NCBI RefSeq assembly: GCF_011764425.1
Contig: NZ_BLPF01000001.1
Location: forward strand, 2,285,001 to 2,349,000
Direction of reading: 5' to 3'
DNA: 64,000 bases
Source: Phytohabitans houttuyneae
GTDB lineage: Bacteria; Actinomycetota; Actinomycetes; Mycobacteriales; Micromonosporaceae
Shown: positions 8,629 through 16,644 of the stretch, one piece after another
Position numbering within the stretch: position 1 is the stretch's first letter
Layout: every line of letters starts with the position of its first letter
Notes under the pieces: generated by a model
Told to the model about the DNA's origin: nothing
Database searches by the model: none
The model's input: the letters and a program-made list of their open reading frames with translations, nothing else
Translations under genes and position numbers: made by a program

Positions 8629-9020
8629 GCGTGCAGGGCATCACGGCAGCCCTGGACGACCGCGGCGACCGCTACTACGTCGACGAGGACGGCACCATCG
8701 GCGGGCAGTGGGGCAAGGGCATGGTCACGTTCGACCGGATGGGCGAGCAGGGCGAGATCCTCCACGTGCGCGTGGTGGCTCAGCGCCGCCTGCCGGCCGA
8801 CCGCCTCATGGAGGCGTACGCGTTCTGCAACGCCTGGAACCACGACAAGCTGCTGCCCAAGGCGTACGTGCACGACACCGGCCAAGGCGACCTCATCCTG
8901 GCCGGCGATATCACCACCGACCTGGAGCACGGCGTGGCGGCTCCCCAGCTGGGGGTGCTGCTGCACGCGGCGATCGTTACGAGCGCCCAGTTCGCCGACG
9001 AGGTGGCCGACCTGCCGTAG
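8616..9020 (+). CDS. YbjN domain-containing protein, second copy (or C-terminal domain of the TPR protein)
   Basis: 134 residues if started at GTG 8616, which overlaps the TPR gene's stop. It shares with the first copy the DEDGTIGGQWGKG turn, the YAFCNAWNHDKLLPKAYV segment and ITTDLEHGV, so the two are paralogues bracketing the Hsp90 and TPR genes. No strong ribosome site precedes the GTG (GAGGGG lies 12 nt away), which together with the nearby C run supports a fusion to the TPR protein. The last 44 bases overlap the convergent DUF2784 gene. Confidence 0.75.
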   Translation: MAPLSVQGITAALDDRGDRYYVDEDGTIGGQWGKGMVTFDRMGEQGEILHVRVVAQRRLPADRLMEAYAFCNAWNHDKLLPKAYVHDTGQGDLILAGDITTDLEHGVAAPQLGVLLHAAIVTSAQFADEVADLP

Positions 9021-9408
9021 CCTGCACCACCGCCACGGCGCCGTCCCCGCGGGGGCGGCGCCGTCGCATTACCACCACGAACCCGACCCACGACCCGACG
9101 ACCGCGGTGGCGGCCAGCACCTGCATCAGGGTGGTGAACCGCTCGGGGTAGACGACGCCTTCGATGTACCGGTCGATGAAGCCCCTGGTCAGTCCCGGCT
9201 CCCCCGCCTGCCGGCGGGACCAGTCCTCGGCGTAGGTGAGGGGGCAGGTCAGGCGCGCCGCGATCACCACGAAACCCCACGCCCCGGCGGCCAGGTGCAG
9301 CCAGATGGTGCGCGGCCATCGCCAGGCCAGGAAACCACCCACGACCACATAGGCCACGAACGCGAAGTGCAGCCCGAGGATCGCGGTGGTGAGCACGCGG
9401 TACCCCAC
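8977..9408 (-). CDS. DUF2784 membrane protein
   Basis: 143 residues from a GTG. Three hydrophobic segments (residues about 5-27, 38-58 and 95-118) enclose the family features WRWPRTIWLHL, CPLTYAEDWSRRQAGE and GFIDRYIEGVVYPE. Function is unknown. The C-terminal tail is Arg-rich and is probably extended past the usual family end. It converges on the second YbjN gene with a 44-bp overlap and has no same-strand neighbour close by. Confidence 0.8.
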   Translation of the reverse strand: MGYRVLTTAILGLHFAFVAYVVVGGFLAWRWPRTIWLHLAAGAWGFVVIAARLTCPLTYAEDWSRRQAGEPGLTRGFIDRYIEGVVYPERFTTLMQVLAATAVVGSWVGFVVVMRRRRPRGDGAVAVVQATAGRPPRRRTGRS

Positions 9409-9474
9409 CCGGCCAGCGTATGCCGCCCTTGCGCCGCCGCCCTGGTGTCGCGTACCTAGAAAGATTCAAAGACT

Positions 9475-9509
9475 GGATGCCGGCGCCCCGTACCTGGGCG
9501 CCGGCATCC
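9475..9509. terminator. strong perfect hairpin in the DUF2784-protease gap
   Basis: A perfect 14-bp stem (9475-9488 with 9496-9509) closes a 7-nt loop. On the minus strand it is followed by a T-rich tract (TCTTTGAATCTTTCT), so it may be a second, distal terminator for the protease transcript. The rest of the 290-bp gap 9409-9698 has no gene. Confidence 0.5.
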
Positions 9510-9662
9510 GGCCCGCCCGCTCACCGCCGGCCCGAGATGGCGGTGTACGGGCTCTTTCCGTGACCGCCGCGGCGGCCGAGGAGGCGCGGTCCGCTCGCGG
9601 CGCGCCGCGGGCCCGGCTGGCAGGGGCCGGATGTGCCCGCAGCGCCTTGCTGAGATTCTTGT

Positions 9663-9692
9663 CGCGCCGCCCCCGCGACCGGGGGCGGCGCG
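9663..9692 (-). terminator. hairpin just after the protease stop
   Basis: A 13-bp GC stem (9663-9675 with 9680-9692) around a CGAC loop begins 7 nt after the protease stop. It has no U-tract, as is common for actinomycete terminators. Confidence 0.55.
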
Positions 9693-9698
9693 CCTGGG

Positions 9699-11228
9699 TC
9701 ATGGGGTGGAGAACCCCAACGTGTAGTCACCCGATCCGGTCTTTGACTGCACGCGGTACCGGTAGGTGCCCGCGTCGCCGTTGAAGGTCAGCGTCTCGTC
9801 CGCGTCGGGGCCGGTCGCGCGGGCCACGGTCTGCCAGGCACGGCCGTTCCAGCGCTGGAGGGACAGGTCGAAGTCGGCGCCGTCCGGGCCGTCGAGGCAG
9901 GCGGTCTGGCGCCCGGCGCCGGTGCGGAAGAAGCGGCCGTTCGGCTGGGACTGGCGGGCGCCGGTCCGGCTCAGCGCGCCGGCCACCGCGACCTCCTCGT
10001 CGGCGCACGCGCTGGTCGCCGGGGGCTCGGGCGCGGGCGGTTCGCTGGCCGGCGGGGTGCCGGTCGCGGGCGGTGGGGCCACCTCGCCGGTGGAGGTGAC
10101 GAGGGTCAGCTGGTTGATCTGGAGGATCTCGGCCAGCGGCTGGAAGAACGTGGTGCCGCCCACCGTGCAGTTGCCCGAGCCGCCCGAGGTCACGCCCTGC
10201 GCCTGGTCGCCGGACATCCACGAGCCGCCCGAGTCGCCGGGCTCGGCGCACACGTCGGTGCGGGTCAGGCCGGTCACCGTGCCCTCGGGGTAGTTGACCG
10301 TCGCGTTCTTGGCCTGCACCACGCCGCAGAAGGTGCCGGTCGTGGAGCCGGAGCGGCAGATCGAGGCGCCGACCGGCGCTTCCTCCGCGCCCGCCACGGT
10401 GATCTCGCCGCCGTTGAAGTCGTTGACGACGGGACGCGGCGTCCAGTCACCGTTGACCTCGACCACGCCCCAGTCGTCGCCGGGGAAGGACGACGCCGCG
10501 AACGTGCCCTGCGCCTGCTGGTTGAAGCCCGTCGTCGTGGCACCGACCTGTCCACAGTGGCCGGCGGTCACGAAGCCGCCGACGACCGAGAAGCCGATCG
10601 AGCAGCGGGCGGCGTTGTTGATGAAGAACGGGTCGGCGCCGCGCACGTCGAAGAAGGGTGTCGGAGCCTCCTCCGTCGTCACCACCCGCACGCTGGAGGC
10701 CGGCGCGCCCGCGCCGCTCGCGAACTCGCGGGCCGCCGCCTCGCCGCCCTTGTTGGCGAGCACGACGACGGTGTTGGTGGCGACGTCCACGTACCAGCCG
10801 GGGAGGTTGGGCGTGGCCGCCTCCGAGCTCTGGTCGAGCGCGCGCTTGACCGTGTCGAGGTCGGCGGCGCTGCGGCTGACCACCTTGACCTCGGCGCCAG
10901 CGGCGCGCACCTTGCTGGCGAGCGCGGGGTCGGTCACCGCCACGGTCAGCGTGGTGGCGTCCTTGTTCAGCCAGGCACCGCCCCACGCGTCGGCCGCGGC
11001 GGCCTTGAGCTCGGCGATGGTACGGCCGGCAGCGCGCTCGGACGTCAACCGCGTCCGCGCCTGCGTCTGCGTCAGACCGAGGTCGCGCTGGAGCGCCGAG
11101 AGCATCTCGGGCTCGGGCGCGCCGGGCGCCGCGCCTCTCGTGGTCGCCACCGCCGGGATCGTCACCGCTGCCGCGGCTCCGGCTGTGGCCACCACCAGGC
11201 CTATGGTCAACGCCCGTCTGCGGTCCAT
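9699..11228 (-). CDS. secreted streptogrisin/alpha-lytic-type serine protease
   Basis: 509 residues from ATG 11228, chosen over the codon at 11246 because GGAGG lies 8 nt upstream. An Arg-led signal peptide (about 1-30) is followed by an alpha-lytic-protease-type pro-region (SALQRDLGLTQTQARTRL, then the second pro-repeat) and an S1E catalytic domain from about residue 192. The triad is His224 (TAGHC), Asp in GDDWG (251-252) and Ser333 (GDSGGS), with Cys pairs typical of streptogrisins. A Pro-rich linker (about 395-415) leads to a C-terminal beta-sandwich resembling PPC-type domains (DLSLQRWNG and YRYRVQSKTGSGDYTL). Function: extracellular proteolysis after self-processing. The C-terminal domain may bind substrate or aid export. 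Confidence 0.9.
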   Translation of the reverse strand: MDRRRALTIGLVVATAGAAAAVTIPAVATTRGAAPGAPEPEMLSALQRDLGLTQTQARTRLTSERAAGRTIAELKAAAADAWGGAWLNKDATTLTVAVTDPALASKVRAAGAEVKVVSRSAADLDTVKRALDQSSEAATPNLPGWYVDVATNTVVVLANKGGEAAAREFASGAGAPASSVRVVTTEEAPTPFFDVRGADPFFINNAARCSIGFSVVGGFVTAGHCGQVGATTTGFNQQAQGTFAASSFPGDDWGVVEVNGDWTPRPVVNDFNGGEITVAGAEEAPVGASICRSGSTTGTFCGVVQAKNATVNYPEGTVTGLTRTDVCAEPGDSGGSWMSGDQAQGVTSGGSGNCTVGGTTFFQPLAEILQINQLTLVTSTGEVAPPPATGTPPASEPPAPEPPATSACADEEVAVAGALSRTGARQSQPNGRFFRTGAGRQTACLDGPDGADFDLSLQRWNGRAWQTVARATGPDADETLTFNGDAGTYRYRVQSKTGSGDYTLGFSTP

Positions 11229-11352
11229 CCGCAACACCTCCCACATAGCCGTACTGAACCGGCAAATCGGGGTACGGCCAGAGAGCTAGACGCGGATGAA
11301 TGGGGAGCCGGTGGTGGATCTCACACGGAAACCGGGGAAAGTAGTGAACTGA

Positions 11353-11541
11353 TCACTCTACGCGCTGATGCAGCCAGGCCACGAAAGTGATCCATTGCCG
11401 GGCCGAGAAGATCAGCCGCGGCCCATTCGGATCTTTTCCATCGCGAACCACCACCTCGTCCTTCTTTTGTGCAACTTCCACACACGCATTTGACTCGCAG
11501 TGCGCACTCCTGTGCCATTGAAGGCGTTCGGTGTCTGCCAT
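11353..11541 (-). CDS. DUF397 protein (a)
   Basis: 62 residues from MADTERLQ at 11541; an upstream ATG at 11574 is possible. It contains the DUF397 core: WHRSAHCESNACVEVA, then VVVRDGKDPNGPRLIF and the closing W-helix. DUF397 proteins pair with XRE/DUF5753 regulators, as in the Scr1/Scr2 pairs of Streptomyces, and act in development or as toxin-antitoxin-like couples. It lies downstream of the second DUF397 gene and the XRE gene on the same strand. Confidence 0.8.
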   Translation of the reverse strand: MADTERLQWHRSAHCESNACVEVAQKKDEVVVRDGKDPNGPRLIFSARQWITFVAWLHQRVE

Positions 11542-11652
11542 CACCGACTCCGCTCTATGCAGGGGCATCCTCACGATACGTAATCGTCAGACCGAAAGGA
11601 AGAGGCGGCATCTTCGGCAGGCTCGCCGCTGATGCCGCCCCTCCATCAGGAC

Positions 11653-11850
11653 TCAGTCGAACTGGAAGTCGCCGTCGTGCACACCACCCACGAAGGCGTC
11701 CCACTCAGCCCTGGTGAAGAGCAACGTCGGCCCATCTGGACGCTTCGAGTCGCGGATGGCGATGTCGCGGCCGGACTCGGCCACCTCGACACATGTGTTT
11801 GTGTCGCACCGCCCGCTCTTGCGCCAGACCAGCTCGGCGGTCTGCTCCAT
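11653..11850 (-). CDS. DUF397 protein (b)
   Basis: 65 residues; ATG preceded by GAGGAG. Core residues are VWRKSGRCDTNTCVEVAE and IAIRDSKRPDGPTLLF, ending in a WDAFVGGV helix. It follows the XRE/DUF5753 gene by 96 bp and is the likely cognate partner. The two DUF397 proteins differ clearly in sequence, so they are old paralogues rather than a fresh duplication. Confidence 0.85.
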   Translation of the reverse strand: MEQTAELVWRKSGRCDTNTCVEVAESGRDIAIRDSKRPDGPTLLFTRAEWDAFVGGVHDGDFQFD

Positions 11851-11946
11851 TCGGTTCTCCTCGGATTAGGTAAACAGAGAGTGTGTTACCCCCGGCCACG
11901 GGCGTCCGCGACACTGTTCTCGAGGATTACCGGGGCCGAAGCTTAT

Positions 11947-12834
11947 CTAGCCGCCGCTATATCGCTCGCCGAGCATCTGCTCCGCGCGCGCAGCAATCAG
12001 GCTTGCCGACTCCGATTCGCTCAGCGACTCCTGCCAGAGGTGCTCGAAATAGCCGCGGTGGCGCATAAGCGCTTCGCCAGCGTGCACGACCTCGTCGAGA
12101 AGCAAAGTCTCCCGGTAGAGAACCGCATTTTCCTCATCGCCGAAATCGCAGATGAGAAAGGGGCCGAGCATCGCGACAAGCGCCCCCTTGGCGAACGGCA
12201 CGACGCGAACCCGCACGTCCGGGCGGCTCATGATGGCGAGGAGCTGGCGCAGCTGCTCCGCCATCACCTCGACGCCACCCACGGGGCGGTGCAGGAGGGA
12301 CTCGTCGAAGATGAAGTAGATTTCCGGCGGGTCGGCGCGGTTGAGCAGCTGCTCGCCACGGCGCAGCCGGGTCTCCAGCCGCGCTTCGCGGATGAGCGGG
12401 GCGAGCTCCGGCGCCCAGAAATCGAGCACGGCGCTCGCATACGCCCGAGTCTGGAACGGGCCGTGCACAAGCGTCGGCTGAAAGATGCGAATCGCTGTCG
12501 CTTCTGTCTCAAATTGCAGGAGCTGAAGCATCGGCGCGGTCAGGTGCTCGCGGTAGCGCGGCTCGTCCCACCATCCCCGCTGCCGCGACGAACGGGAGGC
12601 GCGCACCAACTCGTCGATCAGCCCGTCGTCATCGACGCCGAACAACTCCAGTAGCGCGAGCAGATCCGTCTTGGAGACGGTGACATCACCCTTTTCGATG
12701 CGGTTGACCTTGCTCAGCGACCAGTCAAGCTCATCAGCCACGTGCTGTTGGGTGAAACCTCTTGCCTCGCGTGCCGCGCGCAACGCGAGACGAACACGGC
12801 GGCGTGCGACCGCGGGCGGCTCAGGCGACGTCAT
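11947..12834 (-). CDS. XRE-family regulator with DUF5753 domain
   Basis: 295 residues from ATG 12834 (MTSPEPPAVARRRV); the frame stays open further upstream, but the family starts here. A helix-turn-helix occupies about residues 20-75 (GFTQQHVADELDWSLSKVNRIEKG). The DUF5753 domain follows (FQTRAYASAVLDFW and LLHRPVGGVEVMAEQL). Such regulators partner DUF397 proteins in actinomycetes. Two inverted repeats lie just upstream and may be its own operators. Confidence 0.88.
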   Translation of the reverse strand: MTSPEPPAVARRRVRLALRAAREARGFTQQHVADELDWSLSKVNRIEKGDVTVSKTDLLALLELFGVDDDGLIDELVRASRSSRQRGWWDEPRYREHLTAPMLQLLQFETEATAIRIFQPTLVHGPFQTRAYASAVLDFWAPELAPLIREARLETRLRRGEQLLNRADPPEIYFIFDESLLHRPVGGVEVMAEQLRQLLAIMSRPDVRVRVVPFAKGALVAMLGPFLICDFGDEENAVLYRETLLLDEVVHAGEALMRHRGYFEHLWQESLSESESASLIAARAEQMLGERYSGG

Positions 12835-12860
12835 GATCCAACCAGTGAGGTGGAGCAAAC

Positions 12861-12874
12861 CTGCCATGTGGCAG
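12861..12874. promoter_or_regulatory. inverted repeat upstream of the XRE gene
   Basis: CTGCCA-TG-TGGCAG, with perfect 6-bp arms, 27 bp before the XRE start. Its position suits an autoregulatory operator. Confidence 0.35.
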
Positions 12875-12907
12875 ATTGCGGTTCCGCCACAAGACACGAT
12901 GCAGGAC

Positions 12908-12921
12908 GTTACACGTGTCAC
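12908..12921. promoter_or_regulatory. second inverted repeat upstream of the XRE gene
   Basis: GTTACACGTGTCAC, a 14-bp dyad with one mismatched pair. It may be an operator or part of the promoter. No gene was found in 12922-13037. Confidence 0.25.
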
Positions 12922-13037
12922 TTCGGACACGCCAGGACGACACAGACGACTTTGCGGACGGCTAGTGCGCTGACCGCCAACCGTGGACCGGCTTCGCCGG
13001 CCGGGTGAACGTCGATGGCCACCGCACTAGAAAGCGA

Positions 13038-13065
13038 CAGGTGCCGCCAGTATGGGCGGCACCTG
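13038..13065 (-). terminator. hairpin after the membrane-protein gene
   Basis: An 11-bp stem (CAGGTGCCGCC with its complement) around a 6-nt loop, 10 nt after the stop at 13076. On the minus strand it is followed by TCGCTTTCT, giving a reasonable intrinsic terminator. Confidence 0.6.
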
Positions 13066-13075
13066 GCCGAGATCG

Positions 13076-13990
13076 CTATGCGGTTGAGCCCACTCGCTCG
13101 CGGCCAATGCGGACCGCGACCGTGGCGAGTGCGGCTCCGCAGAGCGCGGCCAACGACCAGAGAAAAGCGCTTCCCAGCGTCACCGCCACCGCTCGGTGAT
13201 CACCATCCGGCACCAGTGGCTGGAGCGCGACGGACACGGCGACGAGCATCGCCGGCCCGCTCACCGCGCCGATCACGGGGTGCGGGTCGGCGCGGCGGGC
13301 GGCCCACCAGCCCAGCAGCGCCGCCAGCAGTACGGCGAGTGCCACCAGCCGCACTCCCGGATCGGTGAGCGCCGGCACGGGCACGATGTGGTCCGTGCCC
13401 GGCCGGTGGTGTTCGTACGTGATCACCCCGGCCGCCACCGTGCACCAGATCCAGGCGACCCAGACGACGGCGGATCGACCGGCTCCCGGCCACCGCTGGA
13501 TCGCCAGCGCCATCAGGCCGCCAAGGGCGGCGCCGATCACCACCGCTCGCGCCGCCTCCGCACCGGCGTCGAAGGCTGCCTGTGCCCTGGCCGCGGGCCC
13601 GGTCGCCAATCGCATCGCGGCCAGCGATCCCAGCACGGCCGCCGCCGTGACCAGGTGCCGCCACCGCAGATGCCGCGACAGCGGCGCGGCCACTGCGGCC
13701 CCCACCAGCACGGCACTCGTCGTGCACCAGGCTACGACGATCAACTGCGCCGGCCAGGCCGGGTTGCCGTACGACGCGTCGGTGGCGTGAAACGCCTGCT
13801 CCGGGTAGTAGACCCGGGTCCGCCCAGCCAGCCACAGCTGGGCCGACGCCACCGCGGCGGCCGACAACCCGGCTAGCGCGGCGGCGCCCAGCAGCCTCAC
13901 AGCGCGTGCCAGGCCCTGCTTCGAAAAGCCTTGCCCGGACGGCGACCGACGGCGCCGGATCGCCGCCTGGATCCCGCCTCGCCTCGACAC
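13076..13990 (-). CDS. multi-pass membrane protein, unknown function
   Basis: 304 residues from a GTG. A basic N-terminus is followed by about seven hydrophobic segments (near 30-55, 78-102, 108-128, 140-165, 172-190, 212-232 and 240-300). No catalytic motif is recognised. The second extracytoplasmic stretch has VYYPEQAFHATD. It starts 16 nt after the RNase J stop on the same strand and may be cotranscribed with it, although it is not a known partner. Confidence 0.6.
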   Translation of the reverse strand: MSRRGGIQAAIRRRRSPSGQGFSKQGLARAVRLLGAAALAGLSAAAVASAQLWLAGRTRVYYPEQAFHATDASYGNPAWPAQLIVVAWCTTSAVLVGAAVAAPLSRHLRWRHLVTAAAVLGSLAAMRLATGPAARAQAAFDAGAEAARAVVIGAALGGLMALAIQRWPGAGRSAVVWVAWIWCTVAAGVITYEHHRPGTDHIVPVPALTDPGVRLVALAVLLAALLGWWAARRADPHPVIGAVSGPAMLVAVSVALQPLVPDGDHRAVAVTLGSAFLWSLAALCGAALATVAVRIGRERVGSTA

Positions 13991-14006
13991 ATCTGTTGAG
14001 ACCGGC

Positions 14007-15695
14007 CTAGACCTCGACCACCGTCGGGACGATCATCGGGCGGCGGCGGTAGGCCTCGTTGACCCAGCGGCCGACCACGCGCCGCACGATCTGCTGGAGC
14101 TGGTGCGGGTCGGTGACGCCTTCCAGCGCGGCCCGGTCGAGTGCCTCCGTGATCAGCGGGATGACCGCGTTGAAGGCGGCCGGGTCCTCCGAGAAGCCCT
14201 TGGCCGACACCGTCGGACCGCCCACCACCTTGCCGGTCACCGAGTCGACCACGACCGTCGCCGCGATGAAGCCGCCGTCGCCGAGGATGCGGCGCTCGGT
14301 GAGCAGCGACTCCCCCACGTCGCCGACGGCGAGGCCGTCCACGTACACGTAGCGGCTCTTGACGTGGCCCACGAGCCGCGCACGGCCCTCGACAAGGTCG
14401 ACCACGTCGCCGTCCTCGCACAGGACGACGCGGTCGGCCGGCACCCCCGACTCGATGCCCAGCCGGGCGTGCGCGCGCAGGTGCCGCCACTCTCCGTGTA
14501 CGGGCATGAGGTTGCTCGGCCGCACGACGTTGAGCAGGTAGAGCAGCTCGCCGGCGGGCGAGTGGCCGGAGACGTGCACCTTGGCCACGTCTTTGTGGAT
14601 CACGTTGGCGCCGGCGCGGGAGAGCTGGTTGATCACGCGGTACACGGAGGTCTCGTTGCCCGGCACCAGCGAGCTGGCCAGCACCACCGTGTCGCCCGGC
14701 GCGACCGTGATGTGCCGGTGGTCGCCGATCGCCATGCGGCCCAGCGCGCTCATCGGCTCACCCTGCGAGCCGGTCGACATCAGCACGATCTGGTCCGGCG
14801 GGAGCGTGGTCGCCTCCTCCAGGCCGACCACCAGGCCGCCCGGGATGCGCAGCAGGCCGAGGTCGCGGGCGATGCCCATGTTGCGGACCATGGAGCGGCC
14901 GATGAAGGCCACCTTCCGCTCGTACTCGTACGCCGAGTCGAGCACCTGCTGCACGCGGTGCACGTGCGAGGCGAAGCTGGCCACGATGATCCGGCCGGTG
15001 GCCTTCGCGAAGATCGAGTCGAGCACCGGCCCGATGTCGCGCTCCGGGGTGACGAAGCCCGGGATCTCCGCGTTTGTCGAGTCGGACAGCAGCAGGTCGA
15101 CGCCCTCGGAGCCGAGCCGCGCGAAGCCTGCGAGGTCGGTGATCCGCCCGTCCAGCGGCAGCTGGTCCATCTTGAAGTCACCGGTGTGCAGCACGAGCCC
15201 CGCCGGGGTGCGGATGGCCACCGCGAGCGCGTCCGGGATCGAGTGGTTGACCGCGAAGAACTCGCACTCGAACGGCCCCAGCGGCTCGCGCCGCCCCTCG
15301 CGCACCGTCAGCGTGTACGGCTCGATGCGCCGCTCGGCCAGCTTCGCCTCGACCAATGCGAGCGTGAACTGCGACCCCACCAGCGGGATGTCCGGCTTGT
15401 GCGCGAGCAGGTACGGCACGGCGCCGATGTGGTCCTCGTGGCCGTGGGTGAGCACGATGGCCTGCACGTCTTCGAGCCGGTCGAGGATCGGCGTGAAGTC
15501 GGGCAGGATCAGGTCGACGCCCGGCTGCTCCACGTCGGGGAAGAGCACACCGCAGTCGACGACGAGCAGCTTCCCGTCGTACTCGAACACTGTCATGTTG
15601 CGCCCGATCGCGCCGAGGCCGCCCAGCGGCATCACGCGCAGGCCACCCGCGGGTAGCGGCGGAGGAAACTCCATCTCGGCGTGCGCCCCGGTCAT
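14007..15695 (-). CDS. rnj: ribonuclease J
   Basis: 562 residues from ATG 15695, which overlaps the dapA stop (ATGA). This beta-CASP metallo-beta-lactamase acts as endo- and 5'-3' exoribonuclease in RNA maturation and decay. Visible features are the zinc motif HGHEDH (residues 84-89), HTGDFK, the LLLSDSTNAE block, the beta-CASP motifs (ASFASHVHRVQQVLD and STGSQGEP) and the closing HVSGHSPAGEL and MPVHGEWRHL. Length and order are normal. The dapA-rnj pairing recurs in actinomycetes. Confidence 0.96.
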   Translation of the reverse strand: MTGAHAEMEFPPPLPAGGLRVMPLGGLGAIGRNMTVFEYDGKLLVVDCGVLFPDVEQPGVDLILPDFTPILDRLEDVQAIVLTHGHEDHIGAVPYLLAHKPDIPLVGSQFTLALVEAKLAERRIEPYTLTVREGRREPLGPFECEFFAVNHSIPDALAVAIRTPAGLVLHTGDFKMDQLPLDGRITDLAGFARLGSEGVDLLLSDSTNAEIPGFVTPERDIGPVLDSIFAKATGRIIVASFASHVHRVQQVLDSAYEYERKVAFIGRSMVRNMGIARDLGLLRIPGGLVVGLEEATTLPPDQIVLMSTGSQGEPMSALGRMAIGDHRHITVAPGDTVVLASSLVPGNETSVYRVINQLSRAGANVIHKDVAKVHVSGHSPAGELLYLLNVVRPSNLMPVHGEWRHLRAHARLGIESGVPADRVVLCEDGDVVDLVEGRARLVGHVKSRYVYVDGLAVGDVGESLLTERRILGDGGFIAATVVVDSVTGKVVGGPTVSAKGFSEDPAAFNAVIPLITEALDRAALEGVTDPHQLQQIVRRVVGRWVNEAYRRRPMIVPTVVEV

Positions 15696-16585
15696 AGAGG
15701 AAGCCCCGCGGCCCCGAAGTCTTCGCGCAGCTGCGCCATGTCCGCCTCGGTGGCGTCGACCAGCGGCGAGCGCACCGGACCGGCGGGCATCCCCTTGGCG
15801 GCCAGCGCCCCCTTGACCAGGATCGTGCCGGGGCTGCGGAAGATGCCCGTGAAGATCGGCATGAGGCGCTGGTGCAGGCTGAGCGCGCCCGCGACGTCGC
15901 CCCGCTCGTAGGACTGGATCATCTCCTGGGCGTAAACGCCGCTGAAGTGTGTCGACGTACCGACCAGGCCGACAGCGCCGATCGCGAGCAGTGGGAGCGT
16001 GAGCGCGTCCTCCCCCGAGTAGTACGCCAGGTCGGTGCGCTGGGTGACCCACGACGTCGCGATGAGGTCGCCCTTTGCGTCCTTGACGCCGACGATGCGC
16101 GGATGCTCGGCGAGGCGCACCATCGTCTCGGTCGCGATCGGTATGCCGGCGCGGTGCGGGATGTCATAGACGAGCATGGGCAGGCCGGTCGCGTCGGCCA
16201 CGGCGGTGAAGTGGCGCAGCACGCCGGCCTGCGGCGGCTTGTTGTAGTACGGCGTGACGACCAGCAAGCCGTGCGCGCCCGCCTTTTCCGCTCCGGCCGC
16301 GAGCTCGATCGTGTGTGACGTGTCGTTGGTGCCTACGCCAGCGACCACCTTCGCGCGGTCGCCAACGGCTTCCACCACCGCCCGTATGAGCTGCTCTTTT
16401 TCCCCGTCGGAGGTGGTCGGCGACTCGCCAGTGGTGCCGTTGATCACCAGCGCGTCGTTGGCCTGCTCGTCCACCAGGTAGGTGGCGAGGCGGGCCGCTC
16501 CCTCAACGTCGAGCGAGCCGTCGGCGCGGAACGGGCTCACCATCGCGGTGAGCAACCGCCCGAAGGGTCGGTGGTCGTGCGTCAT
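15692..16585 (-). CDS. dapA: 4-hydroxy-tetrahydrodipicolinate synthase
   Basis: 297 residues from ATG 16585. DapA condenses pyruvate with aspartate semialdehyde in the lysine/diaminopimelate pathway. The TIM-barrel motifs are present: NGTTGES (49-55), Tyr140 in VYDIP and the Schiff-base Lys168 in GVKDAKGD. The stop overlaps the RNase J start by 4 nt, so the two are coupled. dapB is separate, at 28.9-29.6 kb. Confidence 0.96.
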   Translation of the reverse strand: MTHDHRPFGRLLTAMVSPFRADGSLDVEGAARLATYLVDEQANDALVINGTTGESPTTSDGEKEQLIRAVVEAVGDRAKVVAGVGTNDTSHTIELAAGAEKAGAHGLLVVTPYYNKPPQAGVLRHFTAVADATGLPMLVYDIPHRAGIPIATETMVRLAEHPRIVGVKDAKGDLIATSWVTQRTDLAYYSGEDALTLPLLAIGAVGLVGTSTHFSGVYAQEMIQSYERGDVAGALSLHQRLMPIFTGIFRSPGTILVKGALAAKGMPAGPVRSPLVDATEADMAQLREDFGAAGLPL

Positions 16586-16644
16586 GCTTGACAACCTAGC
16601 GGACCCGCCCTGACCGGCCGAAGGGTTACGCCCGGTCGACGGCC

